From IMG/VR virus record IMGVR_UViG_3300025889_018147, positions 1 to 24,277 of that record: a stretch of DNA of 24,277 bases; one strand, written 5' to 3'. Each line of letters starts with the position of its first letter. The first letter of the stretch is position 1. The DNA comes from a virus. This document shows positions 14,811 through 20,150 of the stretch, in pieces. Below the pieces are notes generated by a model. That model saw only the letters and a list, made by a program, of their open reading frames with translations, was not told the origin of the DNA and did no database searches. The translations under genes and the position numbers were made by a program.

Positions 14811-15130
14811 AAGCACTCTTCGCATTTCTGGCAGTAATGTTCCTTGCCCTTCCTGCCTGGGCAGTTGATGTAACGATGGGTTCTGGTGGTAACCTTGTGT
14901 TTGAACCATCTGAAATCTCCATCTCAGCAGGAGATACCGTTCACTTTGTCAATGGTATGCTCCCCCCTCACAATGTTATTGTTGAGGATCACCCTGAACT
15001 CTCCCACGAAGGTCTTATCTTCGCTCCTGGTGAGAGTTTTGATATTACCTTCACTGATGCTGGTGACTACACCTTCTGGTGTGCTCCTCACAAAGGTGCT
15101 GGTATGATTGGCACAGCACATGTTTCATAA
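14807..15130 (+). CDS. petE: Plastocyanin
   Basis: The 107-residue precursor has a signal peptide for lumenal export ([19 protein letters not shown]) and a type I copper domain. The ligands are His55 (LPPHNVIVED), Cys92, His95 and Met100 (FWCAPHKGAGM), in the exact Cx2Hx4M spacing of plastocyanin. It carries electrons from cytochrome b6f to photosystem I. It is encoded two genes after ferredoxin, so the phage carries both the donor and the acceptor side carriers of photosystem I. GC content is higher than in the glycan cassette. Confidence 0.95.
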   Translation: MKALFAFLAVMFLALPAWAVDVTMGSGGNLVFEPSEISISAGDTVHFVNGMLPPHNVIVEDHPELSHEGLIFAPGESFDITFTDAGDYTFWCAPHKGAGMIGTAHVS

Positions 15131-15243
15131 TGCATCATCACATTGAACATATGATTATCTGTTGTGTAGTTGGTATTGGTATTGGAACCCTAGCAGTTTG
15201 GGGTTACAATAAGATTAAACAAAATAAGGATCACAATTCATGA
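15130..15243 (+). CDS. Small His-rich membrane peptide (37 aa)
   Basis: The ATG shares a base with the plastocyanin stop codon (TAATG) and the stop overlaps the next ATG (ATGA). The 37 residues start MHHHIEHM, followed by one hydrophobic helix (IICCVVGIGIGTLAVWGY) and a basic tail (NKIKQNKDHNS). The His cluster with two adjacent Cys might bind a metal, but that is speculative. Confidence 0.6.
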   Translation: MHHHIEHMIICCVVGIGIGTLAVWGYNKIKQNKDHNS

Positions 15244-15515
15244 GTGCTGATATGCTTGGGCAACTTGGAGTTGCCCTCCAGAAACTAAACTGGAATAGTG
15301 ATGATGAACTTTCAGTTGAAATTGGTGGTTTAGCAGTCACAGGAACTGCTACAAGTCCAAATGCTAATCCAAAATGGGCAAAACCATTTGGAACAGTCAC
15401 TTATCAGAACGATGCTTTTATTGTAATCAAAAATAAAACACGTTCACCAAAACAGGAATCTATCCCTAATCCTGAACTTAAACAAAAACACCCTTATCAA
15501 GGAGAAAAACAATGA
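15240..15515 (+). CDS. Protein of unknown function (91 aa)
   Basis: A soluble-looking 91-residue protein with no recognised domain. The first 65 residues look beta-rich (LSVEIGGLAVTGTA, PFGTVTYQNDAFIVIKNK), and the last 25 are polar and Pro/Lys/Gln-rich. It begins in an ATGA overlap and ends in an ATGA overlap with the second hli, so it is tightly coupled within the photosynthesis/redox group. Confidence 0.65.
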   Translation: MSADMLGQLGVALQKLNWNSDDELSVEIGGLAVTGTATSPNANPKWAKPFGTVTYQNDAFIVIKNKTRSPKQESIPNPELKQKHPYQGEKQ

Positions 15516-15619
15516 ACGAAAAAGCAGAACGTATTAACGGTTGGGCAGCAATGATTGGTATTATTGCAGCGATGGGAAGCTATGCTGCCACTGGACAAAT
15601 TATTCCTGGAGTATGGTGA
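15512..15619 (+). CDS. hli: Short high-light-inducible protein
   Basis: This 35-residue ORF is a minimal Hli. ERINGWAAMIGIIAAMGSYAATGQIIPGVW covers the whole chlorophyll-binding helix and the GQIIPGVW tail typical of cyanophage hli genes. The usual NGR reads NGW here. The N-terminal extension seen in the first hli (13810) is absent. It starts inside the previous gene's stop and is preceded by AAGGAGAAAA as ribosome-binding site. Confidence 0.92.
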   Translation: MNEKAERINGWAAMIGIIAAMGSYAATGQIIPGVW

Positions 15620-15620
15620 C

Positions 15621-15755
15621 ATGTTGACGGAAATTGTCTCATCAGTTTTATTAGCATTTATTTTAGCACTTATTGTTTTTGATGGAAATGATACTGATGA
15701 TGACGATGACCATCAAGGTGGCAAAATGATTCCTGCCTATAATCCAACTAACTAA
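15621..15755 (+). CDS. Small membrane protein with acidic tail (44 aa)
   Basis: The ATG at 15621, one base after the hli stop, is preferred over an upstream in-frame start inside hli. The 44-residue product has an N-terminal helix (IVSSVLLAFILALIVF), then a run of acidic residues (DGNDTDDDDDHQGG) and a MIPAYNPTN tail. The tail resembles those of small membrane-tethered proteins. Function unknown. Confidence 0.6.
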   Translation: MLTEIVSSVLLAFILALIVFDGNDTDDDDDHQGGKMIPAYNPTN

Positions 15756-15756
15756 A

Positions 15757-16299
15757 ATGATAGAAGTAAAAATGCGTAAAGAACAGTATCAAGTTCCACA
15801 AGTACAATTTCAATTTCGTGAGAACGGTGAGTTTGTAACTCGCACTACTTCAGAATTGTTTGATAAGAAGCGTGTGGTTATTTTTTCACTTCCTGGTGCA
15901 TTCACTCCTACATGCTCTGCATATCAACTTCCTGGTTTTGAAGAGAAGTATGAAGAGTTCCAAGCACTTGGTATTGATGCCATCTATTGTATCTCTGTGA
16001 ATGATGCCTTTGTAATGAATGCATGGTCTCGTGATCAAGGAATTGAAAAAGTTCAATTGATTCCAGATGGCAATGCATACTTTACTCGTTCTATGGGACA
16101 ACTAGTTCTCAAATCTAATCTTGGATTTGGTGAGCGTTCCTGGAGATATGCTGCTGTTGTAGATAAAGGTATTATTGAGAAACTGTTTGAAGAACCAGGC
16201 AGACGTGATAATGCTTCGGATGATCCTTATGAAGAAACTACTCCTGAAATGGTTCTGGAGTATGTAAAATCAACTGTAAGAGAAACCGCAAACGTATGA
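15757..16299 (+). CDS. Type-5 (PrxII/AhpE-like) peroxiredoxin
   Basis: The 180-residue protein has the Prx active-site loop LPGAFTPTCSAYQLPGF, with peroxidatic Cys53, the Pro46 and Thr50 of the PxxxT/SxxC motif, and a supporting Arg in GERSWRYAAVVD (about residue 127). The PGAFTPTCS form is typical of Prx5/type II peroxiredoxins, which reduce H2O2 and alkyl peroxides using glutaredoxin or thioredoxin. It is the last gene of the photosynthesis/redox island and could counter peroxide made when photosynthetic electron flow is kept going. The ATG at 15757 has a weak ribosome-binding site; the ATG at 15772 is an alternative. Confidence 0.92.
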   Translation: MIEVKMRKEQYQVPQVQFQFRENGEFVTRTTSELFDKKRVVIFSLPGAFTPTCSAYQLPGFEEKYEEFQALGIDAIYCISVNDAFVMNAWSRDQGIEKVQLIPDGNAYFTRSMGQLVLKSNLGFGERSWRYAAVVDKGIIEKLFEEPGRRDNASDDPYEETTPEMVLEYVKSTVRETANV

Positions 16300-16302
16300 T
16301 TC

Positions 16303-16329
16303 AAAGCACCCGAAAAGGGTGCTTTTTTT
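16303..16329 (+). terminator. Rho-independent terminator after the peroxiredoxin gene
   Basis: A perfect 9-bp stem AAAGCACCC/GGGTGCTTT with a GAAAA loop runs into a T-tract (16323-16329), 4 bases after the stop. The last T of the tract is the first base of the late promoter. Confidence 0.93.
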
Positions 16330-16336
16330 ATAAATA
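16329..16336 (+). promoter_or_regulatory. T4-type late promoter TATAAATA
   Basis: An exact TATAAATA, directly abutting the terminator T-tract and 24 bases before the C39 peptidase ATG. It separates the early-type photosynthesis island from the late lysis/envelope genes. Confidence 0.85.
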
Positions 16337-16359
16337 CTGTGTGTTTTAAGTAATATCCA

Positions 16360-17031
16360 ATGACCTTAGATCTTCATAACTTTTTTAAGTATTATGATGA
16401 TAAGAACGCCAACCACGTTGCAGCGGTTCAGTGGTTGGAGGATAATCTTCCAGAAAAATATTTGGATGACTCTCAATGTGATTGGGTGAGTATTTTTAGA
16501 ACTAAACCACCAACTCCACCAGTTCTTCCAGTACCTTATTTTAATCAGGTAGACAATTACAGAGATGCACATAGAACTTGCAACTCTTCATCGTGTGCTA
16601 TGTGTCTTGCTTTCCTCAAACCAGGAAGTATTAAAGGTGACGACGAATACGTTAAGAAAGTATTCGCAATTGGTGATACAACGGACCACGCTGTTCAGAC
16701 AAAGGTTCTGGCGGGTTATGGAGTTAAGTCACACTTTAGTTACAATTTATCTTTTGCTGATATCGATAAAAGTATTGACGCTGGGAAGCCCGTTGTTATT
16801 GGCATACTCCATAGGGGTTCTCTATCTGCACCTACTGGTGGGCATATGTGTGTCGTCATTGGTAAAACCCCAGATGGAAAAGGATACTACGTCAATGACC
16901 CATACGGATCACTAAACGATAATTATAGTGGTCCTGTTGAGAACGGCAAGAAAACAATCTATACTAAAGCAGTTCTTAAGCACCGTTGGTGTCCAGGAGG
17001 CAACGATGGATGGGGTAGGATTTTCGACTAA
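16360..17031 (+). CDS. C39-like cysteine peptidase with N-terminal LHNFF module
   Basis: The 223-residue protein has two parts. Residues 1-49 form a module (LDLHNFFKYYDDKN, AAVQWLEDNLP, CDWVSIFR) that reappears at the start of the lysozyme gene at 17130. After a Pro-rich linker (TKPPTPPVLP), residues 57-223 look like Peptidase_C39_2: VPYFNQVDN (Gln63), TCNSSSCAM (candidate nucleophile Cys74), GGHMCVVIG (His162) and YYVNDPYG (Asp180). This family cuts peptide bonds, often next to Gly or in cell-wall peptides. With the lysozyme beside it, peptidoglycan cross-bridge cleavage or virion-associated entry is plausible, but unproven. It is expressed from a perfect late promoter. Confidence 0.8.
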   Translation: MTLDLHNFFKYYDDKNANHVAAVQWLEDNLPEKYLDDSQCDWVSIFRTKPPTPPVLPVPYFNQVDNYRDAHRTCNSSSCAMCLAFLKPGSIKGDDEYVKKVFAIGDTTDHAVQTKVLAGYGVKSHFSYNLSFADIDKSIDAGKPVVIGILHRGSLSAPTGGHMCVVIGKTPDGKGYYVNDPYGSLNDNYSGPVENGKKTIYTKAVLKHRWCPGGNDGWGRIFD

Positions 17032-17152
17032 TTTTAATCGCAAAATGCTCAAGGTGATAAAAGATCTCACTGATAGTGGGAGACATGTAGAAGCAAATCA
17101 ACTGTATCAAAGGTATTTCGGAGAAGACAATGGCAAGAGTAGACCTTCATAA
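17006..17152 (+). CDS. Possible small protein between C39 peptidase and lysozyme (48 aa)
   Basis: An ATG at 17006, with AGGAGG 6 bases upstream, opens a 48-residue frame that overlaps the end of the C39 gene and the start of the lysozyme gene. The product (FNRKMLKVIKDLTDSG, RHVEANQLYQRYFGED) is amphipathic and helix-like. The overlap and the good ribosome-binding site favour a real gene. However, the AGGAGG also encodes conserved-looking residues of the upstream protein, so it may be fortuitous. ATG 17045 is an alternative start. Confidence 0.4.
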   Translation: MDGVGFSTNFNRKMLKVIKDLTDSGRHVEANQLYQRYFGEDNGKSRPS

Positions 17153-17857
17153 CTTTTTTAAGTTTTATGATGACAGAAATCCAAGTCATGTTAATGCAGT
17201 TCAATGGTTAGAAGATAATCTTCCAAATGATTATCTTGAAGATGATGCTGATTGGGCAGATATTTACAGAGGCAAGAAGTCTGCTTCTGGGTCATCTGCA
17301 CCTGCTGAAGATGTTTGCCCTCACTGTGGCAAACCACTGGGAAAGTAGAAGGGGCAGCTCCTTCTGCTGGTGCTGCCCAAACTGGAAGTGACGATGTACC
17401 TATGATGGGCATCAAGTTAATCAAAGAATTTGAGGGATGTCATTTAAATGCATATCCCGATCCCTTGACTGGTGGACTTCCAATCACTATTGGTTGGGGT
17501 TCAACTAGAAATAAGAATGGGCAACCATTCCAAATGGGAGATAGTATTACACAGGCAGAAGCAGATGAACTTCTGATTAGTCAGTGTAAGAATCAGTTTC
17601 TTCCCGCTCTCCGCAAAATCCCACATTGGAATGAAATGTCAGATGGTAAAAGAGGTGCTCTATTATCTTTTGCTTACAATCTTGGTGCTGGTTTTTACGG
17701 TGGGGATAACTTTAATACCATTACTAAGCGACTTAAGAATAAGGAGTGGGATTTAGTTCCTGACGCACTATTCCTCTACCGTAATCCTGGTTCTAATGTA
17801 GAAGCAGGTCTGGCACGTAGAAGAAAGGCGGAAGGTGAAGCGTGGAAAAAAGGTTGA
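17130..17857 (+). CDS. GH24 lysozyme expressed as a -1 frameshift fusion (LHNFF module + linker + lysozyme)
   Basis: The zero frame (17130-17348, 72 aa, GGAGAA ribosome-binding site) encodes an LHNFF module nearly identical to that of the C39 peptidase, then CPHCGKPLGK and a stop. The -1 frame continues from that point to 17857 with an Ala/Ser-rich linker and a GH24 lysozyme (EFEGCHLNAYPDP... ITIGWGST). The catalytic Glu, Asp and Thr spacing is that of T4 lysozyme (E11, D20, T26); in the fusion they are E102, D111 and T120. A slippery GGGAAAG, a 6-base spacer and a GC-rich hairpin lie exactly where a programmed -1 frameshift needs them. The fused protein would be 242 aa. An unfused lysozyme could also start at ATG 17402. 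It cleaves peptidoglycan glycan strands. Confidence 0.8.
17339..17378 (+). promoter_or_regulatory. Programmed -1 ribosomal frameshift signal
   Basis: The slippery heptamer G GGA AAG (17339-17345) is in the correct phase of the zero frame. The zero-frame TAG follows at once (17346-17348). After a 6-base spacer comes a 7-bp stem GGGCAGC/GCTGCCC (17352-17358 with 17372-17378, 13-base loop). GGGAAAG is the slippery site of the lambda G-T tail frameshift. Confidence 0.75.
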
Positions 17858-17860
17858 TTC

Positions 17861-17868
17861 GACTAAAT
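17861..17868 (+). promoter_or_regulatory. Weak late-promoter-like motif ACTAAATA
   Basis: This differs from TATAAATA at two positions and lies 3 bases after the lysozyme stop, about 50 bases before the holin-like gene. It is reported only because of its position. Confidence 0.25.
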
Positions 17869-17918
17869 ATTAAAAGAAATCATCACGCGGATTGATGAAT
17901 AAGAACAAAGAGAATAAA

Positions 17919-18308
17919 ATGAGCACTTTGATTCGTATTTTAATCTTGAGTTGGTCTGCTGCTCTACTTACAGCAAGTTATGCTGGGGCTCTATCTAAGA
18001 TGGACCCTACATTTATTGCTACTGTCTTCACAGCATCTGCTGCCACATTTGGCATTAACACTATGAAGAAGGGTGGAGATGATGATGACGATGATAAAAA
18101 AACAGAACCCCGTAGAGAGGAGTTTGTAGAAACTCCTCCTCCACCTCCCCCCGTAAGAGAGGAACCTGTTTGGGAAGAACCCGTTCAGAATAGAACTGAA
18201 GAACTACCTTTAGTAGATACTGGATATGGTGATACCCTTGAAGAAAGAGTGGAAGCACTTGAGGCAAAGGTTGATGAAGAAAAACCATTCCAAAGAGGAG
18301 ACCTCTGA
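17919..18308 (+). CDS. Holin-like two-TM membrane protein with acidic coiled tail
   Basis: The ATG at 17919 is preferred (MSTLIRILILS, 129 aa); in-frame TTG 17892 or ATG 17895 would add a short polar leader. Two hydrophobic segments (ILILSWSAALLTASYAGAL and FIATVFTASAATFGIN) are followed by MKKGGDDDDDDKK, a proline run (ETPPPPPP) and a charged, probably coiled-coil C-terminus (DTLEERVEALEAKVDEEK). Two membrane helices right after a lysozyme gene fit a class II holin. The long acidic/proline tail is unusual for a holin, and a membrane scaffold is the alternative. Assignment is by topology and context only. Confidence 0.6.
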   Translation: MSTLIRILILSWSAALLTASYAGALSKMDPTFIATVFTASAATFGINTMKKGGDDDDDDKKTEPRREEFVETPPPPPPVREEPVWEEPVQNRTEELPLVDTGYGDTLEERVEALEAKVDEEKPFQRGDL

Positions 18309-18415
18309 TGTCTAAATCCCCAAACAAAGGTAAGAAAGGTTCTGCCAATAATAAGAAACAGAATCAAGGTAATGCAACTGCCAAGAAGGCAAAAAATGGA
18401 GGAAAGAAAAAGTAA
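18308..18415 (+). CDS. Very basic Lys/Asn-rich peptide (35 aa)
   Basis: A 35-residue ORF beginning in an ATGA overlap with the upstream gene, preceded by GAGGAG. Its composition is extreme: about 40 percent Lys with Asn and Gly (NKGKKGSANNKKQNQGNA, then KKAKNGGKKK), with only one acidic-free sequence throughout. Such peptides bind nucleic acid or act as disordered linkers. No family recognised. Confidence 0.5.
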   Translation: MSKSPNKGKKGSANNKKQNQGNATAKKAKNGGKKK

Positions 18416-18579
18416 TGATATTGGAAATTTTGATTGCTGGTCATGTAGTTATTGGACCAAAACTATGTCAAGTTGACATTATTCATAAAAACAAACTTCA
18501 CACATTTGAGTATGTATGCCCAGAGAATGGAACACTCCTAAGAGAGAGTGTTGGAATGCTCCCATTCATCAGATCCTAA
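18415..18579 (+). CDS. Small protein of unknown function (54 aa)
   Basis: The ATG overlaps the preceding TAA (TAATG), with GGAGG about 11 bases upstream. The 54-residue product has a hydrophobic start (MILEILIAGHVVIGPKLC) and a YVCPENGTLLRESVGML end. It overlaps the next ORF in another frame for 64 bases. A strong hairpin plus U-run begins 17 bases after its stop, as if it ended a transcript. Confidence 0.5.
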   Translation: MILEILIAGHVVIGPKLCQVDIIHKNKLHTFEYVCPENGTLLRESVGMLPFIRS

Positions 18580-18716
18580 AAGCCATAGATAATCACACCC
18601 GTCTCTTTATGGAGACGGGTGATTTTTGGCACGAGGAGCAGGCAAACATATTGCGAAAATATGTTAAAGATTTAAAAATTTGGATTCACAAACAAGAAGG
18701 ATGGTGGAATGAGTAA
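18516..18716 (+). CDS. Protein of unknown function (66 aa)
   Basis: A 66-residue helical, Trp-rich protein (APIHQILKAIDNHTRLF, then WHEEQANILRKYVKDLKIWIHKQEGWW). The protein-like composition and its position suggest a real gene. It starts inside the previous ORF at ATG 18516 without a clear ribosome-binding site, and it contains a terminator-like hairpin at 18596-18627 within its reading frame, which is odd. It has no recognised domain. Confidence 0.6.
   Translation: MPREWNTPKRECWNAPIHQILKAIDNHTRLFMETGDFWHEEQANILRKYVKDLKIWIHKQEGWWNE
18596..18627 (+). terminator. Terminator-like hairpin inside a reading frame
   Basis: A 10-bp stem CACCCGTCTC/GAGACGGGTG (18596-18605 with 18612-18621, loop TTTATG) is followed by ATTTTT. 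It lies 17 bases after the stop of the 54-aa gene but inside the 66-aa ORF, so it may be an attenuator that tunes expression of the second gene. Confidence 0.55.
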
Positions 18717-18719
18717 ATC

Positions 18720-18748
18720 TTGACAGAATCTAAATAATAACTTATAAT
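18720..18748 (+). promoter_or_regulatory. Perfect-consensus sigma70 promoter
   Basis: TTGACA (18720-18725), a 17-base spacer and TATAAT (18743-18748): an exact consensus promoter, the strongest in the window. Transcription would start at about 18755, right at the terminator hairpin below. Confidence 0.8.
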
Positions 18749-18753
18749 GTAAG

Positions 18754-18778
18754 AACCCACCTAAATGGTGGGTTTTTT
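18754..18778 (+). terminator. Rho-independent terminator
   Basis: A perfect 8-bp stem AACCCACC/GGTGGGTT (18754-18761 with 18767-18774, loop TAAAT) with a T-run TTTTTT. It ends transcripts from the upstream operon. For transcripts from the promoter at 18720 the same sequence would form the 5' end hairpin. Confidence 0.88.
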
Positions 18779-18878
18779 CGTCATGAGATCTTGAGTGACA
18801 TTTAGAGCCGAGGAAGGTGCCCACTGAGAGGTTGGGTGTACCCCCCTTCTATTCGGATGTAGAGTTCAATTAATTTTA
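18779..18878 (+). other. Structured non-coding leader before the tail-lysozyme-like gene
   Basis: About 100 bases with no supported ORF. They include an extended imperfect hairpin at 18808-18856: CCGA pairs with TCGG, GAAGG with CCTTC, and CCCA with TGGG closing a 9-base loop, with internal loops between. It lies directly downstream of a perfect sigma70 promoter, so it could be a 5' leader element or a small RNA. No known riboswitch class was recognised. Confidence 0.45.
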
Positions 18879-19523
18879 GTGCAAAACTTCTTTACTGTAG
18901 CCCTGCCCCTTCTGGCAACGGTTACAACCAATGCGGCAACACTGCCATTCGTCAACTACAAGATGCAGGGTCCACCACCCCCATTCACAACCGAAAAATT
19001 GAATCTTGTAGATGAGAAGACAGCGACCAAAGAGGTTGCTCCCGAAAAGCCAAAAGAAACAAGGCTAATTTGTAAAGGGTGTAATGAGAATGAAAACCAG
19101 ACGCTTGCATTCTTGCAAGAAGAAGGTATCTCTGACAGAAACGCCCTTGCTACCATCATGGGCAATATTAAACAGGAAAGTAATTTCCATGCTAATATTT
19201 GCGAAGGTGGTAGCAGGATCACATACAATGCCTGCCGTTGGGGTGGGTATGGTTTGATCCAATGGACATCTGCCAATCGTTATCATGGATTGGGTGAATT
19301 TGCTAGGAAGTATGGTGGTAATGCATCATCACTTCAGACGCAACTTCGTTATCTTACGAATGAAGTTCAGTGGCAAAGAATTGCTGATAGGATGAAAACT
19401 CCTGGCAAGTCCATCAATTCTTACATGAACTATGCGTATAGTTGGATTGGTTGGGGCATTCATGGTGCTCGCACACATTATGCTCATGAGTATGCTAACC
19501 GACTGATCACGGTAGAGGTTTGA
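18879..19523 (+). CDS. Secreted tail-lysozyme-type peptidoglycan hydrolase (Phage_lysozyme2-like)
   Basis: The only plausible start is GTG at 18879, which lacks a clear ribosome-binding site; there is no in-frame ATG before the domain. The 214-residue product has a signal-peptide-like N-terminus (FFTVALPLLATVTTNAA), a Pro/charged linker to about residue 62, a CKGC pair, and then a lysozyme-type domain. Key segments are LATIMGNIKQESNF (candidate catalytic Glu100), WGGYGLIQW, LGEFARKYGG, and SWIGWGIHGARTHYA. This matches the phage tail lysozyme family that degrades cell wall at infection or lysis. It is the third peptidoglycan-directed enzyme in 3 kb. Confidence 0.78.
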   Translation: MQNFFTVALPLLATVTTNAATLPFVNYKMQGPPPPFTTEKLNLVDEKTATKEVAPEKPKETRLICKGCNENENQTLAFLQEEGISDRNALATIMGNIKQESNFHANICEGGSRITYNACRWGGYGLIQWTSANRYHGLGEFARKYGGNASSLQTQLRYLTNEVQWQRIADRMKTPGKSINSYMNYAYSWIGWGIHGARTHYAHEYANRLITVEV

Positions 19524-19534
19524 TACAATAGAAT

Positions 19535-19542
19535 AATAAATA
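19535..19542 (+). promoter_or_regulatory. Late promoter motif AATAAATA (cassette copy 1)
   Basis: AATAAATA in the 55-bp gap before the HNH-like gene. It is part of a 22-base sequence that is repeated exactly at 20129-20150, and is immediately followed by a terminator hairpin. Confidence 0.65.
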
Positions 19543-19572
19543 GAGGGGAGTGCTGCAGACCTCCCCTTTTTT
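19543..19572 (+). terminator. Rho-independent terminator (cassette copy 1)
   Basis: GGGGAG (19545-19550) pairs with CTCCCC (19561-19566) across a 10-base loop and is followed by TTTTTT. It lies between the tail-lysozyme-like and HNH-like genes, with a late promoter just upstream. Confidence 0.75.
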
Positions 19573-19578
19573 AGTAAG

Positions 19579-20130
19579 ATGAAAACTTTTAGAGAGTTTA
19601 TTTTAGAAGCAAGGACTATACGTTCAAAGGAAGATGCTGAAGAGATGCGTCAGCAAAAAGATAATCCTGATGATTATGTGGTGAGGAATAAAGGTGGTGG
19701 ACATCATCACCCTATTCATAAAGACCGATTATCGGGACAACGAAAAAGAAGAGCTGCAAATTTAAAACCACTCACTACAAGAGAATTAGAAGATCACGCA
19801 AAGAGAAATCTTTATCCAACACCTAAAAAAACAGCAAAAAAAGCAATCCGAATTGAGGGTGGTAGAAAAAGAGCACAGCGAGATGATGCTAAAACTAAAT
19901 CACAACAAACAGGACAACAACATGATGTAGATCATATTCAGGGACAACCAAATAGAAGAAGTGAAGGTCTTAGATCAAGATTTCAAAAAATTCATCCAGG
20001 AGATGCTTCGGATAATAGGCAAGTAATGCATGGTGATGAAAACAGAACAAAAAATTCAAAAAATACTCAACGTTCAACTACAAGAGCAGGAGCTATTAGA
20101 GCAGCACTTCAAAGAGCAAGAGACAATTGA
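19579..20130 (+). CDS. HNH-endonuclease-like protein with T4 capsid-targeting-like N-terminus
   Basis: The 183-residue, very basic protein starts MKTFREFILEA, which closely resembles the capsid-targeting peptide of T4 internal head proteins (MKTYQEFIxEA type). FILE followed by A fits the T4 prohead protease rule (Ile/Leu-x-Glu, then cut). The C-terminal part looks like an HNH nuclease: HDVDHIQGQP (His119), ASDNRQVMHGDENRTKNSK (Asn146, His151, Asn159 and Lys161). If both readings are right, this is an internal head protein that is cleaved during maturation and injected with the DNA. The domain call is based on motifs and the basic, Gln-rich middle is unassigned. Confidence 0.7.
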   Translation: MKTFREFILEARTIRSKEDAEEMRQQKDNPDDYVVRNKGGGHHHPIHKDRLSGQRKRRAANLKPLTTRELEDHAKRNLYPTPKKTAKKAIRIEGGRKRAQRDDAKTKSQQTGQQHDVDHIQGQPNRRSEGLRSRFQKIHPGDASDNRQVMHGDENRTKNSKNTQRSTTRAGAIRAALQRARDN

Positions 20131-20150
20131 ATAATAAATAGAGGGGAGTG
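20129..20150 (+). repeat. Second copy of a 22-bp promoter/terminator repeat (first at 19531-19552)
   Basis: The identical 22-base block runs from GA-ATAATAAATA through GAGGGGAGTG and occurs at 19531-19552 and 20129-20150, each time containing a late promoter motif and the 5' arm of a terminator. The 3' arms differ. It flanks the HNH-like gene on both sides. Confidence 0.85.
20133..20140 (+). promoter_or_regulatory. Late promoter motif AATAAATA (cassette copy 2)
   Basis: AATAAATA within the second copy of the 22-base repeat, directly after the stop of the HNH-like gene (20128-20130) and before the 134-aa membrane protein gene. Confidence 0.65.

Noticed and set aside
17346-17348. In-frame TAG in the lysozyme gene as a simple pseudogene
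   Set aside because: The slippery heptamer, spacing and stem-loop, the intact downstream catalytic residues and the open -1 frame fit recoding better than decay, though a sequencing error cannot be excluded from one sequence.
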